Positions 52,498 to 61,717 of a stretch of DNA of 64,000 nucleotides are shown here, piece after piece. Within the stretch, counting starts at the first letter, position 1, and the number at the start of each line of letters is the position of its first letter. The notes under the pieces were generated by a model. It was not told the DNA's origin and did no database searches. It saw only the letters and a program-made list of their open reading frames with translations. Location of the stretch: NCBI RefSeq assembly GCF_019693215.1, contig NZ_CP081183.1, positions 2,235,226 through 2,299,225 on the forward strand. The letters run 5' to 3'. The stretch comes from Salinarchaeum sp. IM2453. GTDB lineage: Archaea > Halobacteriota > Halobacteria > Halobacteriales > Salinarchaeaceae. Both the position numbers and the translations under genes were made by a program.

Positions 52498-53407
52498 TCC
52501 AGCAAATATACTCGAACAATTCGCAATCGGCCTTGGACGAGGGTCACTTTATGCTCTCGTCGCAATTGGATTTGCACTGATCTACAAAGTAACGGGCGTG
52601 TTGAACTTCGCACAAGGCTGGTTCTCAGCACTTGGAGCATACGTTGTTGTTTTCCTGTCGACACCTGTGCTGATATCACTTGAAATACCGGCTATCGCGT
52701 CCGTTGCGATAGCCGTTGTTATAGGGCTATTGCTTGGAATAATACTTGAACGAGGGATTTTCAGATACTTCATTGGGGAGCCCGTGCTGTCAGTCATTAT
52801 TGTTACGCTTGCATTAGGCTCGATTATTGAGGGCTTACTCCGGTATCTCGTAGGACCAGGTTTCTACTCATATCCCGACGCTCTTCAGCCAGACTGGAGT
52901 GTGCCACTTCCACTAGGCGTTGAGCTGAGTGCCCCATTTGCACTTGGGGTAGTATTTGCTGTTCTTTCTGTCGTGTTATTGATGTTGTTTTTCAAATATA
53001 CTGTAATTGGGTCAATCTTGCAGGCTGCTTCAAGTGACCAGCAAGCAGCGATGGTACTCGGTGTGTCTATTGAGCGGACGATCGTCATTGCTTGGGCAAT
53101 CTCGCTGGGAATTACCGCAGTTGGCGGTGTTCTCCTCTCGATGTCTGCCGGTGGAGCAGCAATTGGACCTCTTGAGGCCGTGGGAATCCTTATTTTTGCC
53201 GCAGTAGTTTTCGGTGGTATCGACAGTATTCTAGGAGCCTTTATTGGTGCAATCACTGTTGGGGTTGTCGAATCATTTGGAACATTTTATCTCGATGGCA
53301 TTGTTGGCGGTGGCTTTGGTCAAGTGCTGCCAATGATTTTGTTGCTCATCGTGATTATCGTCATGCCGTACGGACTATTTGGAACAGAACGAATCGAACG
53401 ATTATAA
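52490..53407 (+). CDS. livH: Branched-chain-type ABC transporter permease LivH
   Basis: A 305-residue permease with about eight membrane helices and LivH hallmarks: GLGRGSLYALVAIGFALIYK near 14-33, FAQGWFSALGAYVV near 41-54, LGVSIERTIVIAWAISLGI near 198-216 and ILGAFIGAITVGVVE near 256-270. It overlaps the ligase gene by 8 bases. I use the ATG at 52490, because the AGAGGTG is ideally placed there; the GTG at 52481 lies inside it. Confidence 0.9.
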   Translation: MVDPANILEQFAIGLGRGSLYALVAIGFALIYKVTGVLNFAQGWFSALGAYVVVFLSTPVLISLEIPAIASVAIAVVIGLLLGIILERGIFRYFIGEPVLSVIIVTLALGSIIEGLLRYLVGPGFYSYPDALQPDWSVPLPLGVELSAPFALGVVFAVLSVVLLMLFFKYTVIGSILQAASSDQQAAMVLGVSIERTIVIAWAISLGITAVGGVLLSMSAGGAAIGPLEAVGILIFAAVVFGGIDSILGAFIGAITVGVVESFGTFYLDGIVGGGFGQVLPMILLLIVIIVMPYGLFGTERIERL

Positions 53408-53489
53408 ACAATGTATGTAAATACCAGTCTCAAGGCGACAACGCATCGCGACTTCAAAATAGTTGGATCAAAGAAAGGAGGTGATCGCA

Positions 53490-54524
53490 ATGCCATGTGG
53501 TGAATACTTTACGTCATATGAATCCCGAATGGGACTCATCCGTTGGCGAATTGAATGGGCAGCGTTTATACTTGCGCTTCCAATTCCATTTCTTCTACCA
53601 TTTGTTTTGGGTGGAGGAATGGTATCAACATTAACACAGATATACATATTCATCATTGCTGTGCTCGGATTGAATGTGATTCTTGGATATGCAGGCGAGA
53701 TTGTTCTTGCACAGGGAGCGTTCATGGCAATTGGGGCATATACTGCTGTTCGAGTGGTCAATGATCTCGGAGCAGGATTAATCCCAGCAATGTTATTAGG
53801 AGGAATCTTTACGGCGATGATTGCAGTCATCTTCGGCCTTCCATCTTGGAAGGTCAAAGGATTCTATATTGCGATCTCCACACTTGCATTGCAGTTTATT
53901 GCTGAGTGGTTTTTTGCAGAGAGTGCCTTATCGTGGATCCATGGGGGCGTAGAACAGTCGATGCCACGAGAAGTCGGACTTGTTGGCGACTACTTGACAA
54001 TTGGATCCCTCACTGAACAGTACTTTCTTGCCTTTTTTGTGATGGCTCTGTTTGCTTTGATCTCGCTGAATCTTAGTAGATCCAGTACTGGACGAGTCTT
54101 CCGAGCTGTGCATGAAAATGATCTCTCATCTGCTGTCCTTGGGATCAATGTCTTCAAGACAAAATTGACTGCCTACGCTATTGGTGGTTTTATGATTGGT
54201 GTTGCAGGAGCGATATACGCATTTTATTTTGGGTTTGTCAGCCCTGATCTTTACACCATTACGCTGACGCTGGAGCATTATGTTATGTTGCTCCTTGGAG
54301 GACTCGGCCGCGTTTGGGGAGTTATTACGGGGGTTAGCGTCGTGACATTAGTTGAAGATGAAATCGATTCATTCTTACAGACTTTCTATCCAGAAGCAAC
54401 AGCCCTTGAGCCACTCTTCTTTGGCGTCGTGATTATTATCGTCTTAGCACTGGAGCCAAAGGGGTTAATTGCTGCATTAGGACAAATTAAAGAATATTTA
54501 CGAAAGTGGCCATACGCATATTAG
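53490..54524 (+). CDS. livM: Branched-chain-type ABC transporter permease LivM
   Basis: A 344-residue permease with about nine to ten membrane helices; GLNVILGYAGEIVLAQGAFMA near 62-82, KVKGFYIAISTLALQFIAEW near 121-140 and FRAVHENDLSSAVLGINVF near 206-224 are LivM landmarks. A full GGAGGTGAT ribosome site sits 4-12 bases before the ATG at 53490, which decides the start over the ATG at 53463. It follows livH by 82 bases and completes the membrane part of the transporter. Confidence 0.9.
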   Translation: MPCGEYFTSYESRMGLIRWRIEWAAFILALPIPFLLPFVLGGGMVSTLTQIYIFIIAVLGLNVILGYAGEIVLAQGAFMAIGAYTAVRVVNDLGAGLIPAMLLGGIFTAMIAVIFGLPSWKVKGFYIAISTLALQFIAEWFFAESALSWIHGGVEQSMPREVGLVGDYLTIGSLTEQYFLAFFVMALFALISLNLSRSSTGRVFRAVHENDLSSAVLGINVFKTKLTAYAIGGFMIGVAGAIYAFYFGFVSPDLYTITLTLEHYVMLLLGGLGRVWGVITGVSVVTLVEDEIDSFLQTFYPEATALEPLFFGVVIIIVLALEPKGLIAALGQIKEYLRKWPYAY

Positions 54525-54585
54525 CACCCCTAATCAGCAATAACATCTTGTAACTGTCAACATCGACACGAGATAGAGTATACAC

Positions 54586-55449
54586 ATGACTGAAAGCAGT
54601 AATCCACCACATTGTCCAGCAATCGACGCACATACCCATCTATTTCCTAAACCGCTAAGTGCGGCAATACAGCGAACGTTAAGTCGGCAGATGGACTGGT
54701 CGTTTGCTCATCCGCTAGATAGAGAAAATATCGAAGAGATATACAAGCAGGCTGGAGTCGAGCACTATGTTGCACTGCCATATATACACGAACCAGAAGG
54801 CGCAAGGGAACTCAACCAGTGGCTCTGCGATCAGGCCAGACAGTCAGACATGATGATCCCATTCGCAACTGTTCATCCAAGTGATGATAATCCAGAAAAA
54901 ATAGTCCGGGAGGCTTTTCAAAGTGGGGCAAAAGGGTTAAAATTCCATTGCCCGGTCCAACAATGTTACCCAGCAGACACTAGGATTGAACCAGCGTTAG
55001 AAGTTGCAACGTCATTTAATCGTCCAGTTACATATCATGGGGGTACTGCTCCAATGTTCAAGGATAGTAAATATGTAGGTATTAAACCATTCAAAGAGTT
55101 AATTAGATCATTTCCTGACCTACGGGTTTGCTGTGCACACATGGGAACGTATCAACATGAAGAATTTATCCAGTTAGCTCGCGAACGAGACAATGTATAT
55201 TTAGATACAACATTTGCGATGTCTGCGCAGGCCAAGCAGACAATGGGATTTGACCCCCGAACAATTTCAAATGAAACCTTCATAGAGCTTTCTGGCTCAA
55301 TAATGTATGGTTCTGACTTTCCAAATATACCGTACGATTATAGAGAAGAACGTGCTGATTTACTTGATCGAGAATTACCTGATGAAGTATTTCGTGATAT
55401 ATTTTACCATACTTCACAGGATTATCTTTGTCTAGAAAATAACGGCTGA
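54586..55449 (+). CDS. Amidohydrolase family 2 (ACMSD/decarboxylase-like) protein
   Basis: A 287-residue TIM-barrel metal enzyme: IDAHTHLFP near 13-21 (two metal-binding His), GLKFHCP near 121-127, then HMGTYQHEEF near 186-195 (His), and YGSDFPNIPY near 246-255 (Asp). These fit the amidohydrolase 2 family, which contains ACMSD and resorcylate-type decarboxylases and some hydrolases. It lies 61 bases after livM in the same direction and probably ends the operon. It may decarboxylate or hydrolyse the imported acid or its product; the substrate is unknown. Confidence 0.8.
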   Translation: MTESSNPPHCPAIDAHTHLFPKPLSAAIQRTLSRQMDWSFAHPLDRENIEEIYKQAGVEHYVALPYIHEPEGARELNQWLCDQARQSDMMIPFATVHPSDDNPEKIVREAFQSGAKGLKFHCPVQQCYPADTRIEPALEVATSFNRPVTYHGGTAPMFKDSKYVGIKPFKELIRSFPDLRVCCAHMGTYQHEEFIQLARERDNVYLDTTFAMSAQAKQTMGFDPRTISNETFIELSGSIMYGSDFPNIPYDYREERADLLDRELPDEVFRDIFYHTSQDYLCLENNG

Positions 55450-55531
55450 TATCACTCCCAATATATCACTTCAATCTTACAAGCTATCAATTTGTACTGT
55501 AGCGATTTACGGTTATGTTGTCCTGTACAAC

Positions 55532-56698
55532 TCACTCGTATCGCTTATCAAATACGCCTGTCTCATCAAGGTCGTCAACGAGTGAAACCTCATCTGGTGT
55601 AATCAACAGTCGCTCTGCAAGTGCATTAGTTACCTCTTCGGTATTTGCAGTTCCCTCACACGTAATTGAGAGGTAATCTGTTGTATCTGGCTGGGTAACT
55701 GTTACTCTATACTCGCCAGACAGGTCATCAAACCCGGCTAAGACTGCTGGAATCGTCTCTGGATATATCTTAACACCTTTGACCTTGAGCCGATTATCTG
55801 TTCGTCCAATTACACCGCTCGGTAGGACAAGGTCGTCTCCACGACGTTCTAGTTCTGCAAGATCACCGGTTCGGTATCGGACCAGTGGCAGTCCTTCTTT
55901 GCGCCGATGAGTTACTACCAATTCACCGCGTTGTCCTAATTCGAGAGGCTGACCTGTATCTGGATCAACAAGCTCAACGATGACATATTCATCAGCTACG
56001 TACAGCCCGTCTTCGTCGGTCGTTTCCGCTGCGATCGGTAGAAATTGTCGGGTGCCAAAGTAATCAATCGCTGTGTTACAGTTCAGCGCTTTTTTGACTT
56101 TCTGCCTGTATCCTGGAACGGATGTAAAAGGCTCTCCCGCTCCAACGAATAGATCAACATCTGCCCCTTGTTCAGCGATCTTGAGCGCAAAACTCGGGTT
56201 TCCGAGCAGAACGTCAGCATCATATGTTGAAATGATATCAGCCGCCTGCTCCGAGTCACCAGGACCAACGGGTATTACCTCAGCTCCGAGATGTTCAAGA
56301 CCCCGTTGGAGGATATACCCTGTACCAAATAGGTGGTATCCAAAGGTATTGACAACCCGATCATCAGCCGTAATCCCAGCTTTCTTGAAAAGCCCTGCAT
56401 GTACTTCCTCTTCATATACAAGATCTTCCGTCGTATCGTAGACTGGAGCTAAATCATCGCCAAGTGGTGAAAATGTAATCATTGCACTGTCGGTATATAG
56501 CGAACCTTGAGGAGGGTTATCGTCAAAGTCTTTTTTCAGTTCTTCTGGCTCAGTGAATGGTACATCAGTGAAATCTTCCCAGTCCGTTACATTGCTTGGA
56601 TTCACGTCAGCATCAGAAAACTTCTGCTTATACAGTTCGTGTGATGCTGCGCGGGATAGTTGCTGCTGAATGTCTGCGAGTGTCTCACTATCGTACAT
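55532..56698 (-). CDS. Phenylacetate-CoA ligase-like protein, degenerate P-loop
   Basis: A 388-residue protein of the PaaK branch of adenylate-forming enzymes. It shows NTFGYHLFGTGYILQRG, GELVVTHRRKEGLPLVRYRTGDL and a C-terminal KVKGVKIYPETIP. The usual SSGTTGKPT nucleotide motif is replaced by FSPLGDDLAPVYDT near 88-101, and the final Lys-loop is DETGVFDKRYE. It may be a diverged ligase or one without adenylation. Start at 56698 (MYDSETLADIQQQLS), since the 50 codons above do not look like the family. Convergent with the amidohydrolase gene. Confidence 0.72.
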   Translation of the reverse strand: MYDSETLADIQQQLSRAASHELYKQKFSDADVNPSNVTDWEDFTDVPFTEPEELKKDFDDNPPQGSLYTDSAMITFSPLGDDLAPVYDTTEDLVYEEEVHAGLFKKAGITADDRVVNTFGYHLFGTGYILQRGLEHLGAEVIPVGPGDSEQAADIISTYDADVLLGNPSFALKIAEQGADVDLFVGAGEPFTSVPGYRQKVKKALNCNTAIDYFGTRQFLPIAAETTDEDGLYVADEYVIVELVDPDTGQPLELGQRGELVVTHRRKEGLPLVRYRTGDLAELERRGDDLVLPSGVIGRTDNRLKVKGVKIYPETIPAVLAGFDDLSGEYRVTVTQPDTTDYLSITCEGTANTEEVTNALAERLLITPDEVSLVDDLDETGVFDKRYE

Positions 56699-56812
56699 CA
56701 CATGATATAATGATAAATACATACATAAATCCTGTTCCCTATCACACCACCGTTCGAATCGCTGTATATTCAGCAACAATTGGTTGGCTGAGGTGAGGAA
56801 CCAAGAATTATT

Positions 56813-57238
56813 ATGGTAGACAATAACGTTAGTGATAGTATGTACCAAGTTTTACTTGGCGTGGACACAGATGAAACCAGAGCACGCACACAAGCAAATA
56901 TGGTCGCTGATATGCCAGCTGCTAATGAGGATATTGAAGTTTTTGTTGTGCACGTATTTCAAGAGAATCCAGAGGGTGCATCAATTGGCCAGGTAGGCTC
57001 TGTTCGGACAGTTACTGAATCATTTGATGAGCATGATATCTCGTATGAACTCGTAGAAGCAAGCGGTGATCCAGCGGATAAAATTCTTGAAATTGCCTCA
57101 GAGCGAGATGTGGATATGATTTGTGTTTCTGGGCGGGATCGTACGCCGACCGGCAAAGTATTATTCGGAAGCACAACTCAATCCGTTATTCTTGGAACCA
57201 ACAAACCAGTCGTTACTGTTGGTCCTGAGACCGCTTGA
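56813..57238 (+). CDS. Universal stress protein (UspA family)
   Basis: A 141-residue Usp protein (MYQVLLGVDTDETRA after a short lead, SGRDRTPTGKVLFGSTTQSV near 115-134). The ATP motif is degenerate compared with the copy at 37278 (GRDRTPTGKVLFGST). Such proteins sit next to uptake genes and may monitor energy state. The ATG at 56813 or the one at 56840 could be the start; the latter gives the more usual N-terminus. Confidence 0.8.
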   Translation: MVDNNVSDSMYQVLLGVDTDETRARTQANMVADMPAANEDIEVFVVHVFQENPEGASIGQVGSVRTVTESFDEHDISYELVEASGDPADKILEIASERDVDMICVSGRDRTPTGKVLFGSTTQSVILGTNKPVVTVGPETA

Positions 57239-57254
57239 GCTAAACTCTATACCC

Positions 57255-58409
57255 TCACTCAGGAAGGATTTTCCTTTGAATAGTATCATCAACACCTGCT
57301 TGCTTCAATATCTCCTCAGTATGCTCGCCTAAATCTGGAATCGTTTCGCCTTCCAAAGAGGATGGCAGGTTTGGCATAGGAACCCCAACCCGCGGAGGTG
57401 TACCATCGACATTCCGGATCAATCCTCGATCATGCAAATACTCTTTTTCCAGTACTTCGCTCATCATGGTGACCGGTGCAAATGGGACGTCTGTTTTACT
57501 AAATTGGTCTTCCCACATCGATAGTGTATCTGACTTTATCTCATCGGCAATTTCATTTCTGACCATGTCTCTGATTTCTGCATTAGACGATCGATGATGT
57601 TCGATTAATTCGGGCCGATCAAGTGTTTCACATAATTCTGCCCAGAACTTCTTTTCAAGTGCGGCAATTGCGATGTATCGATTATGAGCAGTCTCATAGA
57701 CATCATAGCACGGGTATTTCCCAGTCAGAGTTGTTTCTCCAGGACAGACCTTTGATCCTGTAAGTACTGGTTGAGCAATCATTTGCGAAAAAGAAATAAG
57801 GGCATCCGTCATTGATATGTCAAGATATGTTCCGTTGTTGTCTGACAGCTCTCTTGACAGCAGAGCGGTAAGAATACTGATAGTTGCATGTGCGCTTCCG
57901 GCGGCATCTGCAATTGGGATTGCCGGCATTGTGGGTTTTTCCTCTGAATTTGGTCGGTTCATACTTAGGAGGCCAGAACTCGCGAGATAGGTAAGATCAT
58001 GTCCAGGTCGATTTTGGTAGGGGCCTGTCTGCCCATATCCAGTTAACGAGCAGTAAATAATCTCAGAGTTATACTCCGTTAATGTTTCATAGTCAACACC
58101 AAGTCGGTCAACCACGCCTGGCCGAAACTGCTCAATTACGACATCTGCTGTTTCAGTCAATTTATAAAATGCTTGTCGTCCAGCTTGTGCTGTTAAGTCA
58201 AGTTGAATGCTCTTCTTTCCCCGGTTCACAGCATAAAATAGCTCACTCAGCTCGTCGTCTGCATTTTCAGCTAGCTGTCTAGCCGGGTCTCCTCCTTGCG
58301 GTCGTTCTACTTTAATAACCTCCGCTTGGTAATCCCGTAGGATCTGTGTTGCGTATGGTCCAGGAAAAAACTGCGTTAAGTCGAGAACACGAATATTGCT
58401 AAGATCCAT
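57255..58409 (-). CDS. CaiB/BaiF family CoA transferase (class III)
   Basis: A 384-residue class III CoA transferase: LSNIRVLDLTQFFPGPYATQ near 3-22, VNRGKKSIQLDL near 62-73, and a catalytic-Asp region near residue 167 in PAIPIADAAGS (Asp169 in formyl-CoA transferase). These enzymes move CoA between acids, or racemise 2-methylacyl-CoAs in the AMACR subgroup. Next to an enoyl-CoA hydratase and acyl-CoA ligases in the same direction, it fits activation or isomerisation of a branched or dicarboxylic acid. Confidence 0.87.
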   Translation of the reverse strand: MDLSNIRVLDLTQFFPGPYATQILRDYQAEVIKVERPQGGDPARQLAENADDELSELFYAVNRGKKSIQLDLTAQAGRQAFYKLTETADVVIEQFRPGVVDRLGVDYETLTEYNSEIIYCSLTGYGQTGPYQNRPGHDLTYLASSGLLSMNRPNSEEKPTMPAIPIADAAGSAHATISILTALLSRELSDNNGTYLDISMTDALISFSQMIAQPVLTGSKVCPGETTLTGKYPCYDVYETAHNRYIAIAALEKKFWAELCETLDRPELIEHHRSSNAEIRDMVRNEIADEIKSDTLSMWEDQFSKTDVPFAPVTMMSEVLEKEYLHDRGLIRNVDGTPPRVGVPMPNLPSSLEGETIPDLGEHTEEILKQAGVDDTIQRKILPE

Positions 58410-58466
58410 TGCTGTTGAATATTCAACATGCAGTTAATATATATTTATTCGTTAGTGAAGAAGAGT

Positions 58467-59240
58467 TTACTCAAACTCAGGATTACGATCTTCGAGGAAT
58501 GCTGTCATGCCTTCTTTTTGGTCATGCGTGTCAAATAGACTGGCAAATGCACGTTTTTCATGTGCAAGTCCTGCTTCTAGAGAGGCCTCATGTGCCTGGT
58601 TGATTGATTGTTTTGCAGTCTGCAATGCAAAAGATGGCTTATTGGCTAGCTCTTCTGCGAGACCAAATAATCGAGATTCGAATTCAGCGTTTGGAATTAC
58701 TTCACTTACTAACCCTCGCTGTTTTGCTGTCTCAGCATCAATGCGTTCACCGAGGTATATCATTCGTCGGGCCATCTCATCTCCAACAATTCTTGGTAGA
58801 CGCTGTGTCCCTCCCCAGCCTGGAATTATTCCAATCTCGATCTCAGTTTGTCCTAGCATTGCATCATCACTCGCAATACGTATGTCACACGCAAGCGATA
58901 GCTCTGTTCCTCCTCCAAATGCATACCCATCAATAGCAGCAATTGTTGGCATCGGATAGTTCTCAAGTTTCTTTGCAACATTGTGTCCTAGATCGCCCCA
59001 TTCTTCTGCCTCACTTGTTGAAAGATCCTGCATATAGCCAATATCTGCACCAGCAATGAACGCTTCATCACCAGCCCCCCGGAGTAACAGCACATCTGCC
59101 TTTTCGTCAGCTGTCTGGTCAATTTTCTTCTCCATCTCACGTAGTGTAGAAACATTGAGTGCATTGAGCGAATCAACACGATCAACAATTACTGATGCAA
59201 TATTGTTGTGCCATTCTACTCGGACATTTGTCTCAGACAT
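58467..59240 (-). CDS. Enoyl-CoA hydratase/isomerase
   Basis: A 257-residue crotonase-fold protein. Both catalytic Glu residues of the hydratase are in place: GYAFGGGTELSLACDIRIAS near 98-117 and GQTEIEIGIIPGWGGTQRLP near 123-142; the oxyanion-hole GADIGYM is near 62-68. It hydrates 2-enoyl-CoA in beta-oxidation. Start at 59240 (MSETNVRVEWHN); the 12 codons above are unlike the family. It lies between the CoA transferase and a ligase, forming a minus-strand run of three acyl-CoA genes. Confidence 0.9.
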   Translation of the reverse strand: MSETNVRVEWHNNIASVIVDRVDSLNALNVSTLREMEKKIDQTADEKADVLLLRGAGDEAFIAGADIGYMQDLSTSEAEEWGDLGHNVAKKLENYPMPTIAAIDGYAFGGGTELSLACDIRIASDDAMLGQTEIEIGIIPGWGGTQRLPRIVGDEMARRMIYLGERIDAETAKQRGLVSEVIPNAEFESRLFGLAEELANKPSFALQTAKQSINQAHEASLEAGLAHEKRAFASLFDTHDQKEGMTAFLEDRNPEFE

Positions 59241-59368
59241 ATATCTCACATATTCATGTGATGCCTTGTAAAACATTCCCTCGTTGACGGGATGGCTTCA
59301 AAAATATCTCATCAATCCTCCAGATTCCCCTCTGCTAATTTCTGTCTCAGGAAATCCCATCTAAGAAC

Positions 59369-60997
59369 CTAGTCCCCGAACTTTTGTCTCTCTTCCTTTC
59401 GGAGTTCAACACGCCGGATCTTTCCGCTTGAAGTCTTTGGAAGCTCGTCAACATACTCGATTCGCCGTGGATACTTGTATGGAGCAGTTTCTTCTTTAAC
59501 ATAGTTCTGAAGATTTTCAGTTAACTCATCGCTGCCTCTGTAACCCTCATTCAGAACGGTGTAGGCTTTCACAACGGCGCCACGTTCGTCATGTGGACTC
59601 TCTATCGCCGCTGCCTCGGCGATAGCCTCGTGACTAACAAGTGCGTCCTCTACTTCAAACGGTCCGATTCGGTATCCAGCTGAGATGATAACATCGTCCG
59701 CACGACCCTCAAAGAAGTAATAGCCGTCCTCATCAAACGAGGCGAGATCTCCCGTCCGATAGTAGTCATTTGATAATGTCTTTTCGTCAAGATGAGGCTT
59801 TTCGTAGTACCCATCAAAAATCGCTGGAGAATCAACCGGGACTGCAATTTCACCAATCTTATTAGGCTCATCAATCTCCTTCTCCTCGTCGAGATCAAGT
59901 AGCGTCGCTCCCACACCGGGAGTTGGCTTTCCCATACTACCAGGTTTAATATCAATTCCTGGATAGTTTGTCACAAGCGCAATAGTTTCTGTCTGTCCAT
60001 ACCCGTCTCGTGGAGCAATATCAAAGTGCTCACGCATCTGCTCAATCGGTTCTACGTTCAGAGGCTCACCCGCCGAGAGCAGATCATTGACATCAAGATC
60101 GAACTTCGATAGATCTGCCTCATTGGCAAACATTCGGTACTGTGTAGGCACGGCACAGAGTTTGGTAACTCCTTTGTTTTCCATGATCTGGAGGAATGCT
60201 TCAGGCTCGAATTCTCCATCGTAGATGAGTTGGCTTGCCCCAGTTGTGAGTCCAACGCCAACTGGACTCCAAAACCACTTTGCCCAGCCTGTTCCGGTAG
60301 TTGCCCACAGAAGTTCTTCGTCAAGATTCGTCTCGTCGTTGATTCCCCACCAGTACGGGCCGTTAATCCGGTTAAAGCAGTACATCCACCTATGCTTGTG
60401 CAAGACTGGCTTTGGGTTGCCGGTTGTTCCACTGGTGTAATTTATTGACATTGGGTCGTCCGATGTTAGTCCAGAGCTGTCGTATTTAGCCGATTGACCT
60501 TTAACAACTTCGTTGAATGTCGGCCATTCACCGTTGGAACCATCCAACACAATTACGTTCTCTATCGGAGTATCGTCTAAGACCGGCTCAATCATATCCG
60601 TAAGTGAATTATGGATAACGATAGTTGTAGCACTACAGTCTCTGGACCGGTACTTGATATCTTTGGTCCGCAACATTGGCGAGCACGGAACAACAAGTGA
60701 TCCTGTTGTGAGTATCCCAAGCTGGATTGCGAAAGCATCGGGATGCCGAGGGAACAAATGCATCACACGATCTCCTTCTTTGATCCCCATCTCTTCAAGA
60801 CCGTTTGCGAACTTGTTCATGCCGTCTCTAATATCAGCGTAAGTCCGCTTATCCTGATTATCATCTTCGTCTAAAAAGTGAACAGCAATCCGATCACCAA
60901 ATTCCTCCGCATGTGAGTTAATTACGGATGGTATTGCACACGACTCTGGGATATCCCACTCAAATCCATCGACTGCTTGTCGATAATTAGCTCTCAT
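59369..60997 (-). CDS. Acyl-CoA synthetase (medium-chain ACSM-like)
   Basis: A 542-residue adenylate-forming ligase: INYTSGTTGNPKP near 184-196, RDGYGQTETIAL near 334-345, YYRTGDLASFDEDGY near 414-428, AGYRIGPFEVEDAL near 444-457, and the final Lys in PKTSSGKIRRVELR near 521-534. The WATTGTGWAKWFWSP stretch is typical of the medium-chain/acetyl-CoA synthetase-like branch. It should activate a small or medium carboxylic acid with ATP and CoA. All motifs are complete. Confidence 0.88.
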   Translation of the reverse strand: MRANYRQAVDGFEWDIPESCAIPSVINSHAEEFGDRIAVHFLDEDDNQDKRTYADIRDGMNKFANGLEEMGIKEGDRVMHLFPRHPDAFAIQLGILTTGSLVVPCSPMLRTKDIKYRSRDCSATTIVIHNSLTDMIEPVLDDTPIENVIVLDGSNGEWPTFNEVVKGQSAKYDSSGLTSDDPMSINYTSGTTGNPKPVLHKHRWMYCFNRINGPYWWGINDETNLDEELLWATTGTGWAKWFWSPVGVGLTTGASQLIYDGEFEPEAFLQIMENKGVTKLCAVPTQYRMFANEADLSKFDLDVNDLLSAGEPLNVEPIEQMREHFDIAPRDGYGQTETIALVTNYPGIDIKPGSMGKPTPGVGATLLDLDEEKEIDEPNKIGEIAVPVDSPAIFDGYYEKPHLDEKTLSNDYYRTGDLASFDEDGYYFFEGRADDVIISAGYRIGPFEVEDALVSHEAIAEAAAIESPHDERGAVVKAYTVLNEGYRGSDELTENLQNYVKEETAPYKYPRRIEYVDELPKTSSGKIRRVELRKEERQKFGD

Positions 60998-61717
60998 ACA
61001 ATGCTGAATTCAAACTCATTGGATATATTATTTTTGTAATATTTTTAATACATATCACTATTGCCAGATTAGTCTGCAGGATCTCCGTCTAAGAAATGTA
61101 ACAACATGTATCGTCAATAGATCGAGAGTTAACAAGGATATACTGGTCTGCAAGCGGTTCAGTGACATATCAAACAGACGAGCCAATGTCTCTGAGAAGT
61201 TCTATAATAAGGTCTTACAGAAGTTGACGGAAGTGCTTGTCAGTCCATTATGATCCCTGTCTTAGCTCAAAGACAGTTCGGCTGCCCCGTTTTCCGTAGA
61301 CTGCCTCATAATCATGTTCTGGATAATCAGCTTGCTCGATCATAGATACACGAGCAAGCAGTTATACAAACACAAGCCATACGAGGTGAATCCATTAAGC
61401 ATGCAGCAATATCAGACAATTCTTCACCTGACATTATGCAATGAATCTTCGGATTGGTGTGGCCATCACTTGGTGGTTATATAGTCGGAGCAAAACAAGA
61501 CGCTGCATACGCCGAGCGTGATAAGAGAGATACAGGTAGATTGTAGTCAGAGCATGATACTTACCCGAAACTGCAATGGGATAAAACGCAACATAGATAA
61601 CACGCGCTAGTGCGCCGGGTATCGGTAAGCACTATATCACACTTAGCAAAACTCAACGCGGTTGAATAACGGAAAGAGTTATACTACCGATGCCAAAAAC
61701 TACGATAACTACAAGCA
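60998..61717. other. 720-base gap, probable eroded DNA
   Basis: No frame longer than a few dozen codons. On the minus strand at 61248-61343 a 31-codon piece (MIEQADYPEHDYEAVYGKRG...) has haloarchaeal-looking acidic composition and may be the start of a lost gene. The left 100 bases are very AT-rich and the right 70 bases hold the promoter for the next gene. No repeat shared with the rest of the window was found. Confidence 0.4.

Noticed and set aside
61248-61343. 31-codon minus-strand frame as a gene
   Set aside because: Too short, no ribosome or TATA signal in place, and no recognised family; noted only as possible debris.
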